Made by a program: the position numbers and the translations under genes. This document shows, piece after piece, positions 36,586 to 44,842 of a stretch of 64,000 bases of DNA (position 1 is the first letter of the stretch; every line of letters begins with the position of its first letter). Source of the stretch: Thalassomonas sp. RHCl1 (GTDB lineage: Bacteria; Pseudomonadota; Gammaproteobacteria; Enterobacterales; Alteromonadaceae); contig NZ_CANDNZ010000002.1 in NCBI RefSeq assembly GCF_947387555.1, positions 310,001 to 374,000 of the forward strand. Direction: 5' to 3'. Under the pieces are notes generated by a model. It saw nothing but the letters and a program-made list of their open reading frames with translations. It made no database searches and was not told the DNA's origin.

Positions 36586-36588
36586 TAT

Positions 36589-37464
36589 ATGTTGTGCGAT
36601 GAACCACGTGATAATGCATTAACACTAAATCAGCAAGAATTTGCTTTTATTTGCCGGTATGTGCATGAGCATGCCGGCATAGTGCTGAGTGAAGGTAAAC
36701 GGGAAATGGTCTACCGGCGCTTTTCTCGCATTATCCGGGAGCGCCGGTTATCTTCTTTTAGCGAGTATTGCCATTTATTGCAGCAAAACCCTTTGCAGGA
36801 GCAAAATTATTTTATTAATGCCATTACCACAAACCTGACCAGTTTTTTTCGCGAACAGCATCATTTTGATTACCTGCGCCAGCATGAACTGCCGGCGCTG
36901 ATCCGAAACGGCGGCCATGAAAAGCACATGCGCATCTGGTCGTCGGCATGCTCTACCGGTGAAGAGCCCTATAGCATCGCCATCACCTTAATCCAGGCAA
37001 TGCAAGGGCTGTTGTCGCAATGGGACGTGAAGATACTGGCCACCGATATCGACAGTAATGTCTTGGCCAAAGCAAAACAGGGGATATACGCCAAGGATAA
37101 GCTCGACGATCTGAGCAGTGACATCAAAGGGCAATATTTTAAACAAGGCACAAGAGAAAACTCGGGCAAGGTCAGGGTGGCCCAATGCCTGTCGAAACTT
37201 ATTACCTTTAAGCAGCTGAACTTATTGCATCAATGGCCGATGAAAGGGCTTTTTGATGTGATTTTTTGCCGTAACGTCATTATTTATTTTGATAAGGATA
37301 CCCAGCAAGACTTATTTGCCCGTTATTACGACTATTTAAAACCCGGGGGCTTATTGATCCTCGGTCATAGCGAAAATTTAGGCTCGTATCAAAGTGATTT
37401 TGACAATGTCGGTCGCACTATTTTTCGTAAACCCGCGTTATCAGAACAGGCTCAAGTGGTGTAG
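36589..37464 (+). CDS. cheR: CheR methyltransferase
   Basis: 291-aa CheR, which methylates receptor glutamates with SAM. An N-terminal helical domain (FAFICRYVHEHAGIVLSEGKR; ITTNLTSFFREQHHF) precedes the Rossmann domain with the SAM motif WSSACSTGEEPYSIAI and LATDIDSNVLAKA, then FDVIFCRNVIIYF and LKPGGLLILGHSE. It lies three bases after the receptor gene and should bind its EWEEF tail. It overlaps the cheD GTG by one base. Confidence 0.94.
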   Translation: MLCDEPRDNALTLNQQEFAFICRYVHEHAGIVLSEGKREMVYRRFSRIIRERRLSSFSEYCHLLQQNPLQEQNYFINAITTNLTSFFREQHHFDYLRQHELPALIRNGGHEKHMRIWSSACSTGEEPYSIAITLIQAMQGLLSQWDVKILATDIDSNVLAKAKQGIYAKDKLDDLSSDIKGQYFKQGTRENSGKVRVAQCLSKLITFKQLNLLHQWPMKGLFDVIFCRNVIIYFDKDTQQDLFARYYDYLKPGGLLILGHSENLGSYQSDFDNVGRTIFRKPALSEQAQVV

Positions 37465-38129
37465 TGATTGTGGCGAGTGCGGCGAGAGTGGAAGTAGAGG
37501 AATGTTTACATAAATGTTTGCCAGAATTCACCCATATTAATCATTATTGGGATCGACAAAGGCAAATGGTGGTAGCGAAAATATTACCCGGTGAGTTTTA
37601 CATCACCACGGAAAATATTGCCATCGCGACCACCTTAGGCTCTTGTATTGCGGCCTGTATCTGGGATATGCGCACCGGGGTGGGGGGCATGAATCACTTT
37701 ATGCTGCCCCATACCCAAAAGGAAGCGGCGGAGGTCGATTGGGGACAAAGAAAGCGAATCGGTGATGCCACCCGCTATGGCAATTATGCGATGGAGCATT
37801 TGATCAACAAAATTTTAAGGCATGGCGGGCGAAGGTGTAACTTTCGCGCCAAGGTCTTTGGCGGCGGTAAGGTGTTAAAGCAAATGTCGGATGTCGGGCA
37901 AAGTAATATTGATTTTGTCCTGGGTTATCTCAAGGATGAAAATATCCGCATCGATAATGCCGATCTCGGGGGGGGTTATCCGCGCAAAGTCATTTTTGAG
38001 CCGGGTACGGGTAAGGCTTATATGAAACGTCTGGATAATTTACATAACGATACCATAGTGCGCCGGGAAAGAGACTATAAATATAAAATCGACCACCAGG
38101 CAGTGGGTGGAGATATTGAACTGTTTTAG
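37464..38129 (+). CDS. cheD: CheD receptor deamidase
   Basis: 221-aa CheD, glutamine deamidase of chemoreceptors. Catalytic Cys and His: TTLGSCIAACIWD and GMNHFMLP; the Thr-region FRAKVFGGG is also present. The start is GTG 37464, overlapping the cheR TAG; the N-terminal segment CLPEFTHINHYWDRQ is normal for CheD of this cluster type. The protein ends GGDIELF, an acidic -LF tail shared with two other island proteins. CheD in such clusters is required for signalling by the Aer2-type receptor. Confidence 0.93.
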   Translation: MIVASAARVEVEECLHKCLPEFTHINHYWDRQRQMVVAKILPGEFYITTENIAIATTLGSCIAACIWDMRTGVGGMNHFMLPHTQKEAAEVDWGQRKRIGDATRYGNYAMEHLINKILRHGGRRCNFRAKVFGGGKVLKQMSDVGQSNIDFVLGYLKDENIRIDNADLGGGYPRKVIFEPGTGKAYMKRLDNLHNDTIVRRERDYKYKIDHQAVGGDIELF

Positions 38130-38180
38130 TGCCCGGGTAAACAAACCGGCATTGAGCATTTTAGTAAAGGACATTACTAA

Positions 38181-39269
38181 ATGAACAAGATCAAAGTGTT
38201 AGTAGTGGATGATTCAATTACGATACGCAATATCCTCACCTCGATATTGGCACGGGAGAGTGAGATTGAGGTGGTCGGGGAAGCTGAAGATCCCTATGAT
38301 GCCCGGGAGAAAATCAAGCAACTCAATCCCGATGTCTTAACCCTGGATGTGGAAATGCCGAAAATGGATGGCTTGACTTTTCTTGCCAATCTGATGCGGC
38401 TGCGCCCTATGCCTGTGGTGATGTTATCGACCCTGACCACCAAAGGGGCCGATACCACGTTAGCTGCCCTGGAAACCGGCGCGGTAGATTACATCACTAA
38501 GCCCGATGCCGAGGCGTTAATGGCAGAGCAGGATAGTTTCAGGAAAACCCTGGTAACCAAACTTAAAGATGCGGCAGGTATTAATTTAAAAAACCTGAAA
38601 CTGAGTAAGAGTTTAACGGTAAAGCAAGATCTTCGGGAGCTGCCTTTTGCCGGCAGTGGACGCCGAAATCACCTGATTGCCATCGGGGCTTCTACCGGAG
38701 GTACGGAAGCCATTAAAAGTATTTTGATGCGTCTGCCGCCAACATCCCCTGCCGTGGTGATCACCCAGCATATTCCCGTGACCTTCAGTGCGCGTTTTGC
38801 CAGCCGCCTCAATGCCTGTTGTCCAATGGCGGTACAGGAAGCCCGCCATGGACAGAAAGTGCATCCGGGCAATGTCTATATTGCGCCGGGGGATAAACAT
38901 CTGAAAATAGAGCAAAGAGGCGGGGTTTTATTTTGTTTGCTTGAAGACTCTCCCGAAGTCAACCGGCATAAGCCGGCGGTGGATGTTTTGTTTGACTCCC
39001 TGTTGCCTGTTGCCGGCAATGTCCAGGCGGTGTTGCTCACCGGTATGGGGCAGGATGGTGCCCGTGGCATGTTAAATTTAAAACAGCAAGGGGCGAGGAC
39101 CTTGATCCAAAATCAGGCGAGCAGTTTGGTATGGGGTATGCCGGGAAAAGCGTATGCCCTTAATGCCCATACCGAGCAATATCCGCTGGGGGACATCGCC
39201 GCTACCTTACTTGATTTTGCTGCGCTTAAACGCGGTCAGATGAAGGAGGTATTAAATGTCAGTGAATAA
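38181..39269 (+). CDS. cheB: CheB methylesterase
   Basis: 362-aa CheB. Receiver domain 1-125 with phospho-acceptor Asp56 ([12 protein letters not shown]); linker; C-terminal esterase with the triad Ser in [11 protein letters not shown], His in [17 protein letters not shown] and Asp in [12 protein letters not shown]. Phosphorylation by CheA should activate demethylation of the island receptor. The end overlaps the next gene by 14 bp. Confidence 0.94.
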   Translation: MNKIKVLVVDDSITIRNILTSILARESEIEVVGEAEDPYDAREKIKQLNPDVLTLDVEMPKMDGLTFLANLMRLRPMPVVMLSTLTTKGADTTLAALETGAVDYITKPDAEALMAEQDSFRKTLVTKLKDAAGINLKNLKLSKSLTVKQDLRELPFAGSGRRNHLIAIGASTGGTEAIKSILMRLPPTSPAVVITQHIPVTFSARFASRLNACCPMAVQEARHGQKVHPGNVYIAPGDKHLKIEQRGGVLFCLLEDSPEVNRHKPAVDVLFDSLLPVAGNVQAVLLTGMGQDGARGMLNLKQQGARTLIQNQASSLVWGMPGKAYALNAHTEQYPLGDIAATLLDFAALKRGQMKEVLNVSE

Positions 39270-40530
39270 GTTATTACCTCAAGTACCGTTTTCTACCCTG
39301 TCTTTATCCGTTGTCGGGATTTTTGGCGTGGTACTCGCTTTGCTCAATATTTTTTTTATCGAACAGATCTTTCTTGATATTTTATTGTTAATCAGTTTGT
39401 TAGCCCTGTTTGCTCTGACATTGCGTAACAGTTTGCTGCAAAAAGTGTTATCGCCCGAATCGCTTGGCCAGGGGATGAAAACCGCAGGTGAACGGCAGGA
39501 TATCGGGGGGCAAACGGCTAAACAGGTAAATCAGCAGCCGAGCCAGCAGCTAAGGATACAGTCGGTGTTGGCGGATCTGAATAAATCCCTGTCGCAGGAA
39601 GTAGAGATCATAGGCAACGAAGTCAGGCGTACCAGTAGCGTGCTCAGTGACGCTATTTCCGGGGTCTCCGGCAGTTTTAAGGGCTTGCAGGAAATCAGTG
39701 ATGAACAGCAGCGCTTGTTTAATGAAATCGTCGACTGTAAGCATGACCCCGATGGCGGTCAGGTCAATGTTTTTGAGGCCTTTATTGATAATTCATGTCA
39801 GGTGCTGGATGATTTTGTCGAGGTGATAGTAAAAACCAGTAAGCAGAGCCTGGAAACCATGTACTTTATCGATGAAATGGCTAAGCAGTTTGAGCAGGTG
39901 TTTAATTTTCTCGGCCAGGTGGAGAACCTGGCAAGTCAGACCAATTTGCTGGCGCTAAATGCCGCCATCGAAGCGGCGCGTGCCGGTGAAGCCGGCAGGG
40001 GCTTTGCCGTTGTTGCCAATGAGGTCAGGGCGCTTTCCCTTAACTCCAGTGAATTAAACAACAATATTCGCCAGTCGATTAATCAGGTCCAGGGCATTAT
40101 CGGCAAACTCAGGGGGTCGGTTGAAGTGATTGCCTCTGCCGATATGAGCTCAACCCTGGAAGCCAAGGACAGGGTCAAGGACATGATGGTGCAGGCAGAA
40201 AGTGTCAGCCAGCAAACCCATGACACAGTCGATGAACTGGCGTCGCTCTCCCCTAAGCTCAATGAAAGAGTCTCTGTCGGTATACGCTCTTTGCAGTTTG
40301 AAGATTTAACCCACCAGATCCTCGATTCCGTCGGTGATAATCTGGGGCGTTTACAAGCCATTGCCGGGGAAATGACTCAAGTAGAGCACTCGGCTGAGCA
40401 TAATATTGACAGCCAGTTAAAGAAATTACAGTTATGTTGTCAGCAGGTATTTGAGCAAACGAAATCTGCAGACAAGCACCGCACCGTCGAACAGGCATCA
40501 ATGGAGGAAGGGGCCATTGATTTATTTTAA
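39256..40530 (+). CDS. Membrane mini-chemoreceptor with CheZ-like D-x-x-x-Q motif
   Basis: 424-aa receptor-like protein. Two hydrophobic helices at residues ~12-55 form a tight hairpin with no periplasmic sensor. A Gln-rich linker is followed by a short methyl-accepting signalling domain with a canonical tip ([21 protein letters not shown], then [17 protein letters not shown]). Past the tip, helix ~335-365 contains [13 protein letters not shown]: Asp350 and Gln354 have the spacing and context (F-x-D-L-T-x-Q) of the CheZ phosphatase site. It ends EGAIDLF. AAGGAGG ribosome site inside the cheB end. Similar membrane receptors follow cheB in Vibrio Aer2-type clusters. The role could be array anchoring, CheY-phosphate removal, or both. 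Confidence 0.82.
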   Translation: MSVNKLLPQVPFSTLSLSVVGIFGVVLALLNIFFIEQIFLDILLLISLLALFALTLRNSLLQKVLSPESLGQGMKTAGERQDIGGQTAKQVNQQPSQQLRIQSVLADLNKSLSQEVEIIGNEVRRTSSVLSDAISGVSGSFKGLQEISDEQQRLFNEIVDCKHDPDGGQVNVFEAFIDNSCQVLDDFVEVIVKTSKQSLETMYFIDEMAKQFEQVFNFLGQVENLASQTNLLALNAAIEAARAGEAGRGFAVVANEVRALSLNSSELNNNIRQSINQVQGIIGKLRGSVEVIASADMSSTLEAKDRVKDMMVQAESVSQQTHDTVDELASLSPKLNERVSVGIRSLQFEDLTHQILDSVGDNLGRLQAIAGEMTQVEHSAEHNIDSQLKKLQLCCQQVFEQTKSADKHRTVEQASMEEGAIDLF

Positions 40531-40587
40531 CAGCGCTAACTTTTTTGTTAGGTAAGTCAGGTAAGTAAGGTAAGGCAGGGAGTTTTT

Positions 40588-40896
40588 ATGTCGATTGAAA
40601 AAATTGTTTCAGCAGATAATCAAAATGTTTCTATCGCGATTGAGGATAGGTTCGATTTTTCGTTACACCAAAAATTCAGGGAATCGTATGCCGATTGCGA
40701 TACTAACGGCACGACTTTTACCCTCAAACTGGATAAAACCAGTTATATGGACAGCTCTGCGCTGGGCATGATTTTATTGCTTAAAGATCATGCGGATAAA
40801 ATCTCCGGCAAGGTGATCATTAATAAGCCCAATGAAACCGTGAATAAAATCCTTGAGATTGCCCAGTTTCATCGCCTGTTGACCATAGAGCTGTAA
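40588..40896 (+). CDS. STAS anti-anti-sigma factor (HsbA-like)
   Basis: 102-aa STAS domain. The phosphorylation site region is SYMDSSALGMILLL with Asp55-Ser56-Ser57, matching classic SpoIIAA/HsbA. It lies three bases before the gene for a receiver-PP2C-kinase protein, its obvious partner. In Pseudomonas aeruginosa HsbA is phosphorylated and dephosphorylated by HsbR and, depending on state, binds FlgM or the cyclase HsbD. The same gene order (STAS, PP2C regulator, cyclase) here supports an equivalent switch. Confidence 0.87.
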   Translation: MSIEKIVSADNQNVSIAIEDRFDFSLHQKFRESYADCDTNGTTFTLKLDKTSYMDSSALGMILLLKDHADKISGKVIINKPNETVNKILEIAQFHRLLTIEL

Positions 40897-40899
40897 AGC

Positions 40900-42633
40900 A
40901 TGAATGCCATGGTTGAAAACCCGGATGCCAAACTTGCCCTGGTAGTCGATGACTCCGAGATGCAGTGTATGATATTAAAAAACCTGCTCATGGAGGAAGG
41001 TTATCGGGTGTTAACCGGCAATGACGGCGCCAGGGGGGTAGCTTTATATATTGAGCATTTACCGGATCTGGTGTTGATGGATATCAATATGCCGGTGATG
41101 GACGGTTATGAAGCGGCAAAACGTATTAAAAGCTTGTCGCCGAACAGCTTGGCCCCTTTGATCTTTATCACCAGCATGGACTCGGATCAGGCTTTTGTCG
41201 ACAGTATTGAAGCCGGCGGTGATGGGATTTTGACCCGGCCATTTTCTCCGGAGGTGTTTAAAGCCAAGATCAAATCCATTCAGCGGATCAGTAATTTGTA
41301 TAGCCAGGTGAAAAACTTGCAGCAAGAGCAGCAGCAAGATGCCGAGCTGGCAGAGCAAATTATGTCCGGGGTGATCGAGGCGAGAAATTTTGCCCTTGAC
41401 CGCATCGGCATTATCAAGCAGGCAGCGGCTCTGTTTAGCGGTGATATCCAGTTAACGGCGTTATGCCCCGGAGGCAATGTTAACGTGTTGCTGGGGGATT
41501 TTACCGGTCACGGCCTGCGCTCGTCTATCGGCGCTATTCCCCTGGCTGAAACCTTCAGGGTGATGACAAAAAAGGGGTTTTCCCTGCTGGAAATCATTGA
41601 GCAGATCAACCGGCAGTTATATGAGTTATTGCCGGTGGATTTATTTTGCTGTGTTTGTTGCGTCAGTATTTCCAGCCATGAGCGTTCTGCCTATGTGTTT
41701 AATGCCGGGTTGCCGGATACCTATATCTTCAACCACGAAGGAAAAATCAAGCATAAAATCACCTCTAACCATATTCCTTTAGGGGTGATGCCAAATCTCT
41801 TGCCGCAGGCCCAACTGCAGGTCTTTAGTGTCGCAAGCAACGACAGGGTGGTACTGATCAGTGACGGTATCCTGGAGGCGAGAAACCACCAGGGGGAAAT
41901 GTATGGTACCCGGCGCTTTGAATTTGCCGCCAAACAAGGCTTTTACCACGGAGATATTCCCGGCAAGGTCTTTGATGCCGTTGATGAGTTTTGTCAGGGC
42001 AGGCCGCAGGAAGATGATCTTTCCCTGATAGATATTCCCTGTCATGGCTGGGAGCAAGCGCCGGCACCGGATGAGGCTGCCCAAAGTATTGCCATCAGTG
42101 AAATGCATGATTTATATCTGGAGTCCGAGCCAAGCTGGAAATGGCAATTGAAGCTCACCGGCCAGCGCCTGGCGCTGGTAAATCCTGTGCCTATGGCGAT
42201 GGGACAAATCCAGGAAATAGAAGGAAACGGCGAGCACTGGAATAACATGTACAGTATTTTAACCGAGCTTTATGTCAATGCCCTGGATCACGGCATTTTA
42301 AGGTTAAATTCCGATCTGAAAAACTCGGCGGCCGGTTTTGCCCATTATTTTATGGTCAGGGAGTCGAGGCTGAAGAATTTAAGTAGCGGCATGATAGATA
42401 TCAGCTTGAGTTATCACCCGTTGCAAAGTGGCGGCAAGATGATCATCACCATAGCCGATGATGGTGCGGGGTTTGACCTGGCGGCCTTTTATGAACACCG
42501 CCTCAAGCTTAAACAAGCGGACAAGGTCATGTTATGTGGCCGTGGTATAGATCTGGTGCATCAACTGTGTGAAAAGCTTGAATATCTGGACGGTGGCAAT
42601 AAGGTGCAGGCCACTTATGTCTGGGCGAAGTAA
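40900..42633 (+). CDS. Receiver-PP2C phosphatase-anti-sigma kinase (HsbR-like)
   Basis: 577-aa three-domain switch. Receiver (1-~130) with Asp61 (LVLMDINMPVMDG). PP2C/RsbU-type phosphatase (~160-400) with metal-binding motifs LLGDFTGHGL, ISDGILEARN and EDDLSLID. C-terminal RsbW-like ATPase (~440-575) with N box ILTELYVNALDHG and G1 ITIADDGAGFD. All three catalytic centres look intact, so the protein can both phosphorylate and dephosphorylate a STAS partner, depending on receiver state. It lies three bases after that partner. In Pseudomonas HsbR has the same domains. The receiver input here is plausibly CheA or one of the hybrid kinases downstream. Confidence 0.9.
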   Translation: MNAMVENPDAKLALVVDDSEMQCMILKNLLMEEGYRVLTGNDGARGVALYIEHLPDLVLMDINMPVMDGYEAAKRIKSLSPNSLAPLIFITSMDSDQAFVDSIEAGGDGILTRPFSPEVFKAKIKSIQRISNLYSQVKNLQQEQQQDAELAEQIMSGVIEARNFALDRIGIIKQAAALFSGDIQLTALCPGGNVNVLLGDFTGHGLRSSIGAIPLAETFRVMTKKGFSLLEIIEQINRQLYELLPVDLFCCVCCVSISSHERSAYVFNAGLPDTYIFNHEGKIKHKITSNHIPLGVMPNLLPQAQLQVFSVASNDRVVLISDGILEARNHQGEMYGTRRFEFAAKQGFYHGDIPGKVFDAVDEFCQGRPQEDDLSLIDIPCHGWEQAPAPDEAAQSIAISEMHDLYLESEPSWKWQLKLTGQRLALVNPVPMAMGQIQEIEGNGEHWNNMYSILTELYVNALDHGILRLNSDLKNSAAGFAHYFMVRESRLKNLSSGMIDISLSYHPLQSGGKMIITIADDGAGFDLAAFYEHRLKLKQADKVMLCGRGIDLVHQLCEKLEYLDGGNKVQATYVWAK

Positions 42634-42705
42634 TGCCTGAGTGGCTGCGGGGAGATTTCACCGGCTATTGAATTTAAAGCATCTATTGGGGTTTATTAAA
42701 AAACG

Positions 42706-43644
42706 ATGAACATATTGGTGGTTGATGACAATAAGTGTATCCGGGATGTGATCGGGGCCATGGTGCTGGCCAATGATCATCAGCCTATCGTTGTTGACGG
42801 CCATGTAGCTGCGCTGGAGAAATTAAGACGCCAGGTTATCGATGTTATTTTAATGGATATTGAAATGCCTGAGGTGGACGGCCTGACCCTGACCCGTATG
42901 GTGAGAAAGGAATTTAGCCAATGGATCCCGATTATTTTTCTCAGCGCCAATGACAGTGCCCGTTATCTGGCCGAAGGCATCGAAGCCGGTGGCGATGATT
43001 ATCTGACCAAACCGGTGAAAGAAGAGATCTTAAATGCAAAAATTTTGGCGATGGCGCGTATTGCCAAAATGAAGCAGCAGCTGGACGAAGCCAATAAAAA
43101 ACTGGAAATGCTCAGTTGTATCGACCCGTTAACGAATGTGCTCAACCGCAGGGGACTGGAGCAAGAGCTGGATGCGATGTGGCAAAAAAATATCCGGCAA
43201 AGGGGGGAGTTATCCTTGCTGATGCTCGATATCGATTTTTTTAAGGCCTATAACGATAACTATGGCCATCCCCGGGGAGATCAATGCCTGCAGCAGGTGG
43301 CTTCGGTACTGGGGGCAACTTTACTTAAAGGCGCCGAGCTGATCGCCAGGTATGGCGGCGAAGAATTTATCATGCTGCTACCTTCGACTTCGCTGTCACA
43401 GGCAAGAAATCGGGGCCGGAACATTATAGCGGCGCTAAATCAGGCGGAGATAGTGCATGAATATTCTGATGTTGCCCCCAGGGTAACCGTCAGTATCGGC
43501 ATATCTAACAGCACGCTGGGGGCAAAAGACCCCCGGGCGCTGATAGAGCAGGCGGATCAGGCTCTGTATCAGGCAAAACGCCTTGGCCGTATGCAATGTG
43601 TGTTGTTTCAGAAAACGACGACAGTATGGTGTTTGGATAAATGA
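42706..43644 (+). CDS. Receiver-GGDEF diguanylate cyclase
   Basis: 312-aa response regulator: receiver (1-~125, phospho-acceptor Asp51 in LMDIEMPEVDG) and GGDEF domain (~140-305) with active-site GGEEF at 217-221. The inhibitory RxxD site is missing: the aligned residues are KGAE (208-211), so product feedback should be weak. Expected activity: GTP to c-di-GMP upon receiver phosphorylation, cytoplasmic. Its place after the HsbA/HsbR-like pair parallels hsbD in Pseudomonas. The start codon ATG 42706 has only a modest ribosome site. Confidence 0.9.
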   Translation: MNILVVDDNKCIRDVIGAMVLANDHQPIVVDGHVAALEKLRRQVIDVILMDIEMPEVDGLTLTRMVRKEFSQWIPIIFLSANDSARYLAEGIEAGGDDYLTKPVKEEILNAKILAMARIAKMKQQLDEANKKLEMLSCIDPLTNVLNRRGLEQELDAMWQKNIRQRGELSLLMLDIDFFKAYNDNYGHPRGDQCLQQVASVLGATLLKGAELIARYGGEEFIMLLPSTSLSQARNRGRNIIAALNQAEIVHEYSDVAPRVTVSIGISNSTLGAKDPRALIEQADQALYQAKRLGRMQCVLFQKTTTVWCLDK

Positions 43645-43678
43645 ACGCGGATCTCATTCATAACTCACAGGAAGTAAA

Positions 43679-44842
43679 ATGGCTATGTCACAACCTAAGG
43701 TATTAATTATTGATGATGACAGAGAATATCTGGAGTTATTAACCGAAGCCCTTGAAGGGGATTTTGTGGTGAAATGCGCCCATAATTTTTCCATGGCGGA
43801 AATGATGATCAGTGATTTAGCGCCTTTTGATATCGCTTTGGTGGATGAACATCTCAAAGAGGCAAAAGGCTCCGTCTGGATAAAGCAGCAAACCCGGGGC
43901 GGGACCTCGGTCAGATCGTTTGTGCTTTATTCGGGCATGGCAACGGAAGAGGCTATATTAGCCGGATTAGAGTGCGGCGCCGATGATTTTCTTTGCAAAC
44001 CCATCTCTTTGCTGGCGTTAGCCAATAAACTTAAAAAGCTCATTGCCTACCAGCATAAGATCAAAGACTTTGAAGCCGAGCTGCACTCTAAAGATAATGT
44101 CATCAATATTTCCATGGCACAGGCCTCTAAATATGGCGCCTGTATGCAGCTAAGCTCCCGTCTTAACCATTGCGACAGTTATGAAAAGATCCGCGATGAA
44201 GTGTTTCATTATTTTTACAATATGAACTTACATGGCTGCCTGGCGTTTTATCCGTTAAATGAAAGCGCTATTTTTTATCATTCGCAAAAAGGCTGCTGTT
44301 CGCCGGTTGAAGTGGAAGTGATGGAGATTTTAAAAGCCAAACCCCGCTTATATCGCTTTGGTCCCCGAACCATTTTTAACCATAGCCTGGTCTCTATTTT
44401 GATCCTCAACCTCGAAGAAGGCCATATCGATACCGATATTTATATTGATGCCCTGGCATCGGTGATCGAGTGTATCGGCGCGAGAATGGAATTTATTACC
44501 TACAAACATTCTTTACAGCAGGTGGAACAACAGATCCAGGAAGCGGTTTTTAAAACCAAGAAAATGCTGGGCATTTCAAAACTTCACCAGCAGGAGGTGA
44601 TGTCGGAAATCGTACAAAACATCGGTATGAGTTTCCATGTCCTGGACTTAAATGAAGAGCAGGAAAGTTATTTGACCAGCCTGGTACACAGCGCCCTGAA
44701 AAAACATACCCAGGATGATATTAACTTTTTGGAAGTCAGTCAGTTATTGGATGTGGCGCTGGCCAGTGTCGATAAACTGCAAGCGCTCAATACCGGCCAG
44801 CAGCTTTCCTGTGAACTTGATGAAGAGGATGAGTTATTTTGA
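43679..44842 (+). CDS. Response regulator with uncharacterised C-terminal domain
   Basis: 387-aa protein. Residues 1-~125 are a receiver with acidic residues DDD (12-14), phospho-acceptor Asp56 (FDIALVDEHL, with EHL replacing the usual MP) and Lys in LCKPIS. Residues ~150-385 have no domain I recognise: a Cys-containing segment (~160-215; LNHCDSYEKIRDEVF, GCLAFYPLN) with GAF-like character and a helical part with an HQQEVMSEIVQNIGMSF stretch. It ends DEEDELF, like CheD and the mini-receptor. Ribosome site AGGAAG; a second ATG six bases later is also possible. The gene overlaps the next kinase gene, a likely partner. Confidence 0.72.
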   Translation: MAMSQPKVLIIDDDREYLELLTEALEGDFVVKCAHNFSMAEMMISDLAPFDIALVDEHLKEAKGSVWIKQQTRGGTSVRSFVLYSGMATEEAILAGLECGADDFLCKPISLLALANKLKKLIAYQHKIKDFEAELHSKDNVINISMAQASKYGACMQLSSRLNHCDSYEKIRDEVFHYFYNMNLHGCLAFYPLNESAIFYHSQKGCCSPVEVEVMEILKAKPRLYRFGPRTIFNHSLVSILILNLEEGHIDTDIYIDALASVIECIGARMEFITYKHSLQQVEQQIQEAVFKTKKMLGISKLHQQEVMSEIVQNIGMSFHVLDLNEEQESYLTSLVHSALKKHTQDDINFLEVSQLLDVALASVDKLQALNTGQQLSCELDEEDELF

